NCBI GenBank assembly: GCA_902806365.1
Contig: CADCWJ010000370.1
Location: 1 to 7,026 of the forward strand
DNA from: an uncultured Thermomicrobiales bacterium
Lineage (GTDB): Bacteria; Chloroflexota; Chloroflexia; Thermomicrobiales; UBA6265
DNA: 7,026 nt
Reading direction: 5' to 3'
Shown: positions 1 through 6,384 of the stretch, in pieces
How positions within the stretch are numbered: position 1 is the stretch's first letter
Layout of the letters: every line of letters begins with the position of its first letter
The notes under the pieces: generated by a model
The model's database searches: none
What the model saw: only the letters and a program-made list of their open reading frames with translations
What the model was told of the DNA's origin: nothing
Translations under genes and position numbers: made by a program

Positions 1-490
1 ACCTTGATCGCGTTCGCTTCGAGCGACGTCAGGTAGAGGTTCCCCTGCGTGTCGAACTCCAGGCCGTCCGTCGGCTCGGTGTCCGCCACGCGCTCGACCT
101 AGTCTCCAAGCACCGCAGCAGCCAGCGACTCGTCGAGAAGTGCCGCGATCGGGACGCGGTAGAGGGTCCGGCCGACGAGCGGTTTGTAGTACACCTGCTC
201 GCCCTGATGGTCGATCACGAACCCGCCGACATGAACCTGCGGCGTCTTGCCGTTGGGGAACTTCCACGGCCGGCCGCCAATCATCGGTTCGATGCCCGGC
301 TCGACCAGGGTCGAGGCGTGGCCGTCGAGCAGGCGGCGCACCTTCCCAGTGTCGAGGTCGACGACGACGATGGCGCCGAGGCCGGAATCGCTGATGAACG
401 CGTGCCCGTGCGCGAACCGCACGTCGTTGAAATACGACTTCACCGGGGCGCTCGCGTCATCCCGGCGGACACGCGGGAGGAACGGGGAGC
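1..490 (-). pseudogene. Major royal jelly protein/yellow-like propeller gene, C-terminal remnant with in-frame stop
   Basis: Reading leftwards, the translation from about 480 down to 1 resembles the C-terminal half of bacterial major royal jelly (MRJP)/yellow family proteins, which are beta-propellers of about 350-400 residues related to SMP-30/gluconolactonase. Recognisable blocks are SYFNDVRF, AFISDSGLGAIVVVDLDTG, GRPWKFPNG, VYYKPLVGRTLYRVP and, after a stop, VERVADTEPTDGLEFD...GNLYLTSLEANAI. A TAG codon at 101-99 interrupts this reading frame; family similarity continues in the same frame on its far side to the window edge, so the stop lies inside the ancestral gene. Upstream of about 490 the frame stays open to 986, but its translation (Pro/Arg/His-rich) shows none of the family's N-terminal blocks. 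The gene therefore seems to have lost its 5' half as well. TAG ends two other genes here, so stop-codon reassignment is unlikely. The 3' end lies outside the window. A single sequencing error could explain the stop but not the missing N-terminus. Any enzymatic role is unknown. Confidence -1.
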
Positions 491-1187
491 GCATCACACC
501 GGGGCGCGTGCAATCACCCAGGACACAACGGGCCGAGGTCAGGAGTACCGGGTGGGCACGGTCTGGATGACGTCCCGGTGGTCGAGGCCGAGGAGTGGGA
601 GAGACGAATACGGGGTGAACGTCGGTGGCGCCGGTCGCCGCTAGGGCGGAGTGGGAACGCGCGAAGGCGGCATGACGATCGACGCCGTCGAGCAGGACGC
701 AGGCGATTCGAGGCAAGCCGTCGCGGACAGCCACAGTGGTGGCAAAAGGACCGTAGGTCTGCGGGAACCCCGCCCGGTCGGTGACGACTCCGATGGGCTT
801 CCGGTCAGGACGGCGGCTCGGTTCGCCGGACCTGTCGTTGGGAGATCGGTGACCGGAAGGAATCGAGCCAAACGGGACAAATGGATCGTGGACGTTGCAT
901 CGGGGCATGCGGTGGGCAGATGGCCATAACCAGTCTCCGGTACCGTCCCCTGTCCAGTTGGGTCGGGCGGACGCGTCGAGAGGCATGCGTCGTGCATGCT
1001 TTCGCCAGTAGTACCGGGTAAAATATACTAGTTATCTTATCCGATGGGACCATTCTCCATTTGCTGGCTGCACGCGTCCGCAGGCGGGTCCTTCTCAAGT
1101 ACCACAAAGTCGCGACGGGGCGGCTAATCCGGGTGGCGAAGCCCTCCAGCCAGGTGGCGATTATCCTGGCTCCGGTAGAAAGAGACA
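491..1187. other. Gene-poor interval left of the secreted-protein gene
   Basis: I see no supportable gene in these roughly 700 bases. Open frames exist on both strands, as expected at this GC content, but their translations are rich in Arg, Pro and Ser, lack recognisable domains and overlap one another. The left part probably held the N-terminal half of the decayed royal-jelly-like gene, but no recognisable trace remains in the frames I checked. The right part contains a short AT-rich island near 1019-1042 that is conspicuous in this GC-rich context, preceded by a pair of GCATGC boxes at 983-988 and 994-999. Confidence -1.
1001..1029 (+). promoter_or_regulatory. Tentative promoter for the secreted-protein gene
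   Basis: A TATACT hexamer at 1024-1029 matches the sigma-70 -10 consensus at five of six positions. TTCGCC sits 17 nt upstream at 1001-1006 but matches the -35 consensus at only three positions. The surrounding 1019-1042 stretch is AT-rich in an otherwise GC-rich region. If used, it would give a leader of about 150 nt before the gene at 1188. The AT-rich patch could equally serve the minus strand, so the assignment is weak. Confidence -1.
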
Positions 1188-1694
1188 GTGAATAACATGA
1201 ACCACGCGCATTGGGGACGTCCAAGGGTTCACGGCAGTCGTCGTCGCTCGGTTGTCTGGGCGCTTGCGTTCTCGGTCCTGACGCTCGTGCTGGCCGTACC
1301 GGGGACCAGCGCGGGCGTGGGCTGGTGCCGGGACGACCCGGTCGTCGTGATCGACGGCCAGATTGCGGACATCTTCATCAGTGCCAAGTTCGAGGATCTG
1401 GCGAAGGTCAATGGCCCGACGCAGATCGTTGTCAGTATTCCAGTCGGAGTTGATGTTGCGCTTGCTGTCGCCGGTCCCGGTTTCGGGCACGGCGAACACA
1501 TCAGTTTCGCCGAATCCGAGTCGCTCAAGGTGACCTCGGAGGGGATCGACGTGCGGATCAAGGTTCGGGTTCCGGCACGCAGCGACGCGATGCCAATTCG
1601 CGTCGAGTTTGCCCCACACGTTGTTGGTGTCCTGCAACCGGCTGCTGATGAAGGCACCGCGAACGATTGGATCTCTCTTCGAACGCTTCTCTAG
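1188..1694 (+). CDS. Secreted protein of unknown function with a 'WCRDDPVVVIDG' motif
   Basis: This 168-residue protein starts with a basic stretch (HGSRRRS) and a hydrophobic core (VVWALAFSVLTLVLAVPG) ending in TSA, a good signal-peptidase I site around residue 43, so the mature protein is probably exported. The mature N-terminus GVGWCRDDPVVVIDGQIADIFIS resembles small exported proteins I recall from Chloroflexota, where Trp-Cys-Arg-x-Asp-Pro is followed by alternating hydrophobic strands. The rest reads as beta-strands (PTQIVVSIPVGVDVALAV, VTSEGIDVRIKVRVPA, MPIRVEFAP), suggesting a small beta-sandwich; that is inference. It has one cysteine outside the signal peptide and no lipobox. Translation could start at GTG 1188 or ATG 1197; an in-frame TAG at 1176-1178 excludes anything earlier. 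Purine-rich AGAAAGAGA at 1177-1185 is 2 nt from the GTG and 11 nt from the ATG, so the ATG remains a serious alternative. It is followed at 211 bp by the cyclic-di-GMP gene in the same direction. No function is assigned. Confidence -1.
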   Translation: MNNMNHAHWGRPRVHGSRRRSVVWALAFSVLTLVLAVPGTSAGVGWCRDDPVVVIDGQIADIFISAKFEDLAKVNGPTQIVVSIPVGVDVALAVAGPGFGHGEHISFAESESLKVTSEGIDVRIKVRVPARSDAMPIRVEFAPHVVGVLQPAADEGTANDWISLRTLL

Positions 1695-1808
1695 CACGGA
1701 GCGGCCCCTGGCGCGGAGGTGTCCCAAGCGCATGAGAGATCGCCGCGACCGGCCGCGCGTCGCAGGGCCACGACATCGAACGTATCGTCAAGTCAACCAC
1801 GCACGCCT

Positions 1809-1822
1809 GATCACAGGTGATC
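1809..1822. repeat. Operator-like palindrome GATCAC-AG-GTGATC
   Basis: A perfect 6-bp inverted repeat with a 2-nt spacer lies 84 bp upstream of the GTG of the cyclic-di-GMP gene. Its size and symmetry fit a dimeric repressor site, but a 6-bp arm can arise by chance, and no promoter is clearly visible beside it. It is recorded as a candidate only. Confidence -1.
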
Positions 1823-1860
1823 CCTGCCCGCCCGTCGGGTCAGAGAGCCGTTCTGCCCGA

Positions 1861-1892
1861 CGCCATGCCGCGCCGTATGGCGCGGCATGGCG
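1861..1892 (+). promoter_or_regulatory. Perfect 14-bp hairpin abutting the start of the cyclic-di-GMP gene
   Basis: CGCCATGCCGCGCC at 1861-1874 is followed by loop GTAT and then its exact reverse complement at 1879-1892. The 14-bp GC-rich stem has no mismatch. It ends 13 nt before the GTG at 1906 and one base before the only Shine-Dalgarno-like bases (TAGG, 1894-1897). No T-run follows, so it is a poor classical intrinsic terminator for the gene ending at 1694. It could be a leader hairpin affecting ribosome access, a Rho-dependent or attenuation element, or a protein-binding palindrome in DNA. Confidence -1.
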
Positions 1893-1905
1893 CTAGGCAT
1901 CCCTC

Positions 1906-4401
1906 GTGGCCATGTTGCCCTTGCCGGCCAGACTCTACTGTGCCGTGCTGACGGCAGTGTCGCTCGGCTTGTCGATCGCGCTCTTGATCCCGGCGGGGGT
2001 ACCTGATGCCCGGGGAGTCCTCTCGGCAATTGGGTTCGGCGGGCTGACGGCCCTTGCGTGGCTCCATCCGGTCCCGCTTGCCTTTAAGCGAAAGCTCTTC
2101 TTCGACACAAGCGTGATCGTAGCGGCAGTCCTTCTCCTGCCCCTTGGCCGCGCCGCATTGATCATCGGAGCGGGCACCCTCATTGGTCATGTCCTTCGCC
2201 GGGAGGACTGGGGGCAGGGACTCTTCAACGTCGCCCAAACCATGCTGCAGACGGTGATCACGGGCCTTCTCCTGGGAGACACAAGGGGCATCATGGAGCC
2301 GGTGCCCACCGACGGCCCGGCCCTGCTGGCGGTGACCGCGATCGCAAGCGTAAGCACCTTCCTTATTGGCAACCTGTCGGTGACGACCATGATCGCCCTG
2401 GAGACAGGCGTGTCGCCCCCCCAGATGTGGTATCAGGCGATACGGAACGCCGATCTCATTGAATATCTTGGTCACGGGGCACAGGTCGCGCTTGGGGTCG
2501 CGGCGGCACTCCTGATCGCGGCGGACACCTGGACTGCACCGATCATCGCACTGCCGGCACTTACGATCTACGGCTTGCTTCAGCGCACCGCTCGCCTTCG
2601 CTGGCGGGCCGAGGCAGCTCTGCAGGAAAGTCACTCCAATCTCGCCGACGCACAGGAGGTCGCACATCTCGGAAGCTGGGATTGGAACTTGATCACAGGG
2701 GAACAGACCTGGTCCGACGAGACGTATCGCATTCTTTGTGCTGAGCCGCAGTCGTTCCGCCCCACGTACCGGGCTTTCCTGCGCGCGGTGCATCCTGAGG
2801 ACCGGCGGTCTGTTCGCGAGGCCATGCATCGCGCCCTGTACGAGAGAGAATCGTTCTCCTTCGAGCACCGGGTAGAGTTGTCTGACGGCACCGAGCGCTC
2901 GGTGCATCAGCAGGGACGAGTTGCCGTTGATGACGCGGGCAGGAAGGTCCGGATCGTTGGCACCATCCAGGACGTCACCGATCGCAAGCAACTGGAGGCG
3001 AAGCTCGCCCACCAGGCGTTTCATGACCCTCTAACGGACCTGCCCAACCGTGCTTTCTTCCTGGATCGCCTGCAGGACGCTGTGGCGGGTGGGGCACGCT
3101 CTTCGCCAGTGGCGGTGTTGTTCATCGACCTGGACAACTTCAAGGTCATCAATGACAGCCTCGGTCACGAGACGGGCGACCAGGTGCTGGTCCAGATCAG
3201 TCAGCGTCTCCTTGGTGGCCTTGAGCCGACGCAGACGGTCGCCAGGTTCGGTGGCGACGAATTCGTCGTTCTCCTGGAAACCGACAGCCCAGACCATGCG
3301 ATGCTGACGGCGCGCCGCATCCTCGACACGGTCCGCGCCCCAATTCGTGTGAACGGACACGAGGCCGCCATAAGCACCAGCATCGGTATCGCGCTTGGCA
3401 CCACGGCAGGCGCGGATCCCGGCAATCTTCTGCGGGCGGCCGACACGGCGCTGTACCACGCAAAGACGGCGGGGCGAGGCACCCTCATGGTCTTCGAGCC
3501 GGACATGCACACGCGTGCGATGGAGCGATTGCATCTGGGGACGGCGCTTGAGTCGGCGATCGAACGAGACGAGTTGCGGTTGCAGTACCAACCGGAAGTG
3601 GATCTGAACACCGGCCACGTGATTGGTGTGGAGGCGCTTGCACGGTGGCGACGTCCGGGCGGAGAGTGGTTGCTGCCGTCGGACTTTATTCCGCTCGCCG
3701 AGGAAACCGGGCTCATCCTGCAGATCGGGCGATGGATCCTGACCGAGGCGTGCCGCCAGGGTGGTGAGTGGCAGGCGGGGGACGGGCCCGCCCACGGGCT
3801 CACGGTCAGTGTCAACTTGTCCCCACGCCAGATTCGGCAGCCGGGTCTCGTCGCGGACGTGGAACAAGCTCTGAGCGCAGCAAAGTTCGATCCCGCCCAT
3901 CTGAAGCTGGAGGTGACGGAGCAGTTGCTCGTCGAGGAGGACAAGACAACCGCCACCGCCTTGCGGGCGCTGCGAGACCAGGGCGTGCGAATCGCGATTG
4001 ACGACTTTGGCACGGGGTATTCCTCGTTGGGATACCTCCGGCGACTACCGATCGATACACTCAAAATCGACCGGTTATTCGTGAACGGATCGGGGTCGGG
4101 AGGCGTCGACAGGGAGATCGTGCAGGCGATTACGTCGCTCGCGCACACGCTTGGAAAAGACGTGACGGCCGAGGGGATCGAAACTGCGGCGCAACTGGCG
4201 GACGTCCGTGACGTGGGGTGTGACAGCGCGCAGGGATTCCTGTTCGCCCCGGCCCTCGACCCGGCGGACCTCGAAGACTTCCTCGCTGAAAAGTCGACGG
4301 ACAATTTGGTTCGTTCCGCGCGGGCAGGACGCCACTGGCGAAGCATTAAAGCGACCGCGACATCGAGAATCGCCCGGAGGATTCCGGCGGCCGGGCGGTG
4401 A
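1906..4401 (+). CDS. Membrane-anchored PAS-GGDEF-EAL protein (diguanylate cyclase/c-di-GMP phosphodiesterase)
   Basis: This 831-residue inner-membrane protein probably makes and breaks cyclic-di-GMP. Residues 10-226 hold seven or eight hydrophobic segments (about 10-30, 37-58, 68-80, 82-96, 106-124, 139-165, 189-205, 210-225), a sensor region I cannot place in a named MASE family. A PAS fold with PAC end follows (about 246-361: GSWDW, HPEDR at 296-300, GTIQDVTDRK). The GGDEF domain (about 366-525) has metal- and substrate-binding D408, N416 and an intact GGDEF at 449-453. The inhibitory-site RxxD is replaced by EPTQ (440-443), so classical product feedback is probably absent. The EAL domain (about 540-795) keeps EAL 576-578, N637, E669, D699-D700, K720, E756 and Q776, so phosphodiesterase activity is likely. 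A basic tail of about 38 residues ends the protein. An in-frame TAG at 1894-1896 limits the start to GTG 1906, ATG 1912 or later; GTG fits TAGG at 8-nt spacing. Which activity dominates in the cell cannot be read from sequence. Confidence -1.
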   Translation: MAMLPLPARLYCAVLTAVSLGLSIALLIPAGVPDARGVLSAIGFGGLTALAWLHPVPLAFKRKLFFDTSVIVAAVLLLPLGRAALIIGAGTLIGHVLRREDWGQGLFNVAQTMLQTVITGLLLGDTRGIMEPVPTDGPALLAVTAIASVSTFLIGNLSVTTMIALETGVSPPQMWYQAIRNADLIEYLGHGAQVALGVAAALLIAADTWTAPIIALPALTIYGLLQRTARLRWRAEAALQESHSNLADAQEVAHLGSWDWNLITGEQTWSDETYRILCAEPQSFRPTYRAFLRAVHPEDRRSVREAMHRALYERESFSFEHRVELSDGTERSVHQQGRVAVDDAGRKVRIVGTIQDVTDRKQLEAKLAHQAFHDPLTDLPNRAFFLDRLQDAVAGGARSSPVAVLFIDLDNFKVINDSLGHETGDQVLVQISQRLLGGLEPTQTVARFGGDEFVVLLETDSPDHAMLTARRILDTVRAPIRVNGHEAAISTSIGIALGTTAGADPGNLLRAADTALYHAKTAGRGTLMVFEPDMHTRAMERLHLGTALESAIERDELRLQYQPEVDLNTGHVIGVEALARWRRPGGEWLLPSDFIPLAEETGLILQIGRWILTEACRQGGEWQAGDGPAHGLTVSVNLSPRQIRQPGLVADVEQALSAAKFDPAHLKLEVTEQLLVEEDKTTATALRALRDQGVRIAIDDFGTGYSSLGYLRRLPIDTLKIDRLFVNGSGSGGVDREIVQAITSLAHTLGKDVTAEGIETAAQLADVRDVGCDSAQGFLFAPALDPADLEDFLAEKSTDNLVRSARAGRHWRSIKATATSRIARRIPAAGR

Positions 4402-4408
4402 TCGCGAG

Positions 4409-4440
4409 CGCCAGGACCCGGCAGTTGCCGGGTCCTGGCG
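4409..4440 (+). terminator. Perfect 14-bp hairpin just after the cyclic-di-GMP gene, probable terminator
   Basis: CGCCAGGACCCGGC at 4409-4422, loop AGTT, then the exact reverse complement at 4427-4440. It begins 7 nt after the stop codon, the usual place for a terminator or a 3'-end stabilising hairpin. The bases that follow (GAAACGTGCAC) contain no T-run, so intrinsic termination in the textbook form is not supported. A U-less hairpin terminator or a barrier to 3' exonucleases is more likely. Confidence -1.
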
Positions 4441-4685
4441 GAAACGTGCACGAGTCGAGAATTGCGGTCCTGACGCGCGTAGCGGTTTCCTACGGCTGTG
4501 CGTTGACAGGCAATGGACGCGTGCTTCCTGTTCCCGCTGACTCAGAGACTCGCGCCAACCCGAGAGCGGCCGCTACAGGCACTGTGCGCTCACGCCGGTA
4601 ACGCCCACGTCGCGACGTTTCTCCCGACGCGGCGCGGGGGAAGACATGGTCACGGGCCTCTCTTCCATAAAAGGTCTGTACTCAT

Positions 4686-4721
4686 GAAGCGCCCGGCGAT
4701 CGATGCATCGCCGGGCGCTTC
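4686..4721 (-). terminator. Perfect 15-bp hairpin, probable terminator of the propeller-cupredoxin gene
   Basis: GAAGCGCCCGGCGAT at 4686-4700 pairs without mismatch with 4707-4721 around the six-base loop CGATGC. On the minus strand it starts 23 nt after the stop codon of the propeller-cupredoxin gene. A run of four T (CCTTTTATGG on that strand) occurs about 11 nt beyond the stem, which is rather far for a classical U-tract. Position and stem strength make it the best terminator candidate for that gene, and it may act on both strands. Confidence -1.
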
Positions 4722-4744
4722 GCGTCTCATCGTAAGCGGGCCTG

Positions 4745-6253
4745 CTACGGCACGGCGTGGATCACGCCAGTCATGCCCGAGATGCGATGCCCGGGCACAT
4801 CGCACCCGATACTGTAATCCCCTTCCGGCAGGTTGACAGTCAGTTCCATTTCCTCGCCGGCGGCCAGCATCTCGCCGCGCACTCCGGGCGCGTCGATCGT
4901 CAGGTTATGCGTGGCGATTCCTTCGTTGACGAGATGGAGCGTGACATCGGTGCCCGCCTTGATCGTCACGTCGCGAGGCGTGTAGGTCATCTCGTCCAAC
5001 GCGATCGTGACCTCGTTGGCCGGGGCATCGGCGGCCTCCGCCACGCCCTCACAACGCAGGAGCTGACCGTTTGGCTCACCGAGGCTGACGGAGTTGACAA
5101 CCACCAGCAGGTCGCCGTTCTCGTCGAACGCGATCCCGTTCGGCAACATGAGCCCGTCGACCACGACTTCCTGGCTGCCATCCTCCAGGATGCGGACGAC
5201 ATTGCCCGGCTCGGGCATCTCGCCGAGGAAGTTGGTGGAGATCTGCGAGGCGTAGAGCTGGTCATCCGGCCCCGCCGCGAGATCGACCACCATGGTCAGC
5301 CCGGTCGCGACATCGGAGATGGCGCCGTCTTCCGCGACTTCGACGATTACGGCAGCTCCCGGCGGGAACGGGCCACCACTCAGGTAGCCGACCAGCACCC
5401 CACCCTCAACGGTGAGGATTCCGGTCGGAACCGGATCGAGTTCCATCGCGCCGTCACGGAATGGATTGCCGCCGGGAGGCCCCTCCATTCCCTCGGGGAG
5501 GGGGATACCGGGATGAACGGCAAGCACTTCCGGATCGCCACCTTCAGCAGGCACCCGATAGGTGGTGTTGCCGCCGGCGTCATTGACATAGATCGTGCCG
5601 TCGTCGGCCACATCGATGCCGTAGAGATTGGAATCGATGTTGAACGGGTCATGGTTGTCCGATCGCTCGTACGCGCCGATGTCCGCCAGGAGTGTCGCCT
5701 CACCTGACTCGGGATCGATGCTGACGACCGAGTTCTCGTTCGGAAGGGCATCGACCATGGCCGTGCCCGGACCGGCCCCGCCGACGGCCAGCAGGATCTC
5801 ACCATCGGCCACGGTGATGCCAGCCGGCCCGGCGGTTTCAATACCCATGGCATAGGACGGCAACTCGCCGGCCAGCACCGACTGCTCGCCGTCCGGCGAG
5901 ATCATCGTCACCTGACCCGTCGTGCCGCGGGTGGCCGGTCCACTGGGTGGGCCCCCCTCTTCGACCGGGGCGGGAGTGCCGGGGGATTCGGGTGTGGCGA
6001 CGGGATCGGCTGGCGGTTCGAGCACTTCATCGCCGCCGACGCCGGCCTCGGAAACATAGATCGTTCCGTCGTCGCCAACGGCCACGAAACGGGGATTCAC
6101 CAGCTCGCTGGCGATGACGCTGCACCCCTCGGGCAAGGGCGGCGGGCCAACCGGGCTCGCCTCCGGCGTGGCCTCCTGCAACGCGACGGCCGAACTGCTT
6201 GACAAAAGACCCACAGCGACACCAACGATGATGGCGCGGCGCCTGGCGTTCAT
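4745..6253 (-). CDS. Exported ScyD/ScyE-like beta-propeller fused to a type 1 copper cupredoxin domain
   Basis: This 502-residue protein has a signal peptide (MNARRR, then a hydrophobic core; cleavage after AVA at about residue 24) and a Pro/Thr/Glu-rich linker. Residues about 40-403 resemble the ScyD/ScyE family, whose name comes from scytonemin clusters of cyanobacteria and whose bacterial relatives mostly lack a known role. Propeller repeats include RFVAVGDDGTIYVSEAG, NLYGIDVADDGTIYVNDAGGNTTYRVP and PNGIAFDENGDLLVVVNS; C44 and C401 at its two ends could form a closing disulfide. Residues 413-502 form a cupredoxin with ligands H449, C484, H489 and M494 (C-x4-H-x4-M, plastocyanin-like), so it should bind one copper and carry electrons outside the membrane. 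The ATG at 6253 is chosen over the longer open frame because AAGGAG lies 5 nt upstream, a promoter lies just beyond, and a signal peptide follows. Redox partner and substrate are unknown; a copper-binding or sensory role without electron transfer is possible. Confidence -1.
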   Translation of the reverse strand: MNARRRAIIVGVAVGLLSSSSAVALQEATPEASPVGPPPLPEGCSVIASELVNPRFVAVGDDGTIYVSEAGVGGDEVLEPPADPVATPESPGTPAPVEEGGPPSGPATRGTTGQVTMISPDGEQSVLAGELPSYAMGIETAGPAGITVADGEILLAVGGAGPGTAMVDALPNENSVVSIDPESGEATLLADIGAYERSDNHDPFNIDSNLYGIDVADDGTIYVNDAGGNTTYRVPAEGGDPEVLAVHPGIPLPEGMEGPPGGNPFRDGAMELDPVPTGILTVEGGVLVGYLSGGPFPPGAAVIVEVAEDGAISDVATGLTMVVDLAAGPDDQLYASQISTNFLGEMPEPGNVVRILEDGSQEVVVDGLMLPNGIAFDENGDLLVVVNSVSLGEPNGQLLRCEGVAEAADAPANEVTIALDEMTYTPRDVTIKAGTDVTLHLVNEGIATHNLTIDAPGVRGEMLAAGEEMELTVNLPEGDYSIGCDVPGHRISGMTGVIHAVP

Positions 6254-6258
6254 CTCCG

Positions 6259-6264
6259 CTCCTT
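6259..6264 (-). promoter_or_regulatory. Shine-Dalgarno sequence of the propeller-cupredoxin gene
   Basis: AAGGAG on the minus strand lies 5 nt before the ATG at 6253. It decides the start, because the reading frame remains open upstream as far as 6751, through the end of the neighbouring amidase gene in another frame. Confidence -1.
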
Positions 6265-6299
6265 CGACGATATTCGATTCTGTATGGTGACCCGCAAAT

Positions 6300-6328
6300 A
6301 TTCTACGGGGAAGCTGGAAGACTGACAA
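6300..6328 (-). promoter_or_regulatory. Sigma-70-like promoter of the propeller-cupredoxin gene
   Basis: On the minus strand TTGTCA (6328-6323) and TAGAAT (6305-6300) each match the -35 and -10 consensus at five of six positions and are separated by exactly 17 nt. Transcription would begin near 6293, giving a leader of about 40 nt that contains the AAGGAG ribosome site. It lies wholly in the gap between the amidase and propeller genes, so the latter can be expressed alone. Confidence -1.
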
Positions 6329-6384
6329 TAGTCCTGGTCCAGTTGGATGAGCGTGCAGTTCCGATCGCGGTCGGCGCTCCCGGG

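Larger units (their letters stand above)
4402..4744. other. Convergent intergenic region with two hairpins
   Basis: These 343 bases separate the plus-strand cyclic-di-GMP gene from the minus-strand propeller gene, so both transcripts end here. Apart from the hairpins at 4409-4440 and 4686-4721 I see nothing. Open frames between them translate to Arg/Ala/Pro-rich sequence without domains. A TTGACA at 4503-4508 has no matching -10 at the right distance. Confidence -1.

Noticed and set aside
99..986. A continuous 295-codon open frame on the minus strand as an intact gene
   Set aside because: Only its C-terminal part resembles a protein family, similarity continues past its stop codon, and its first half has the Pro/Arg-rich look of non-coding GC-rich DNA.
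1695..1905. A cyclic-di-GMP riboswitch in front of the c-di-GMP gene
   Set aside because: Only simple inverted repeats are visible; I could not find the conserved elements of the GEMM-type riboswitch.
1840..3024. A 394-codon minus-strand open frame
   Set aside because: It is antisense to the membrane and PAS regions of the c-di-GMP protein and has no recognisable domain.
4503..4508. A TTGACA promoter element in the convergent gap
   Set aside because: No -10-like hexamer occurs 15-19 nt downstream and no gene follows on that strand.
4513..4836. A 107-codon plus-strand open frame in the convergent gap
   Set aside because: It runs through the 15-bp terminator-like hairpin and into the antisense of the propeller gene, with no domain or ribosome site.
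4757..5707. A 316-codon plus-strand open frame
   Set aside because: It lies antisense to the propeller-cupredoxin gene; its His/Asp/Arg-rich translation is the usual shadow of a GC-rich coding region.
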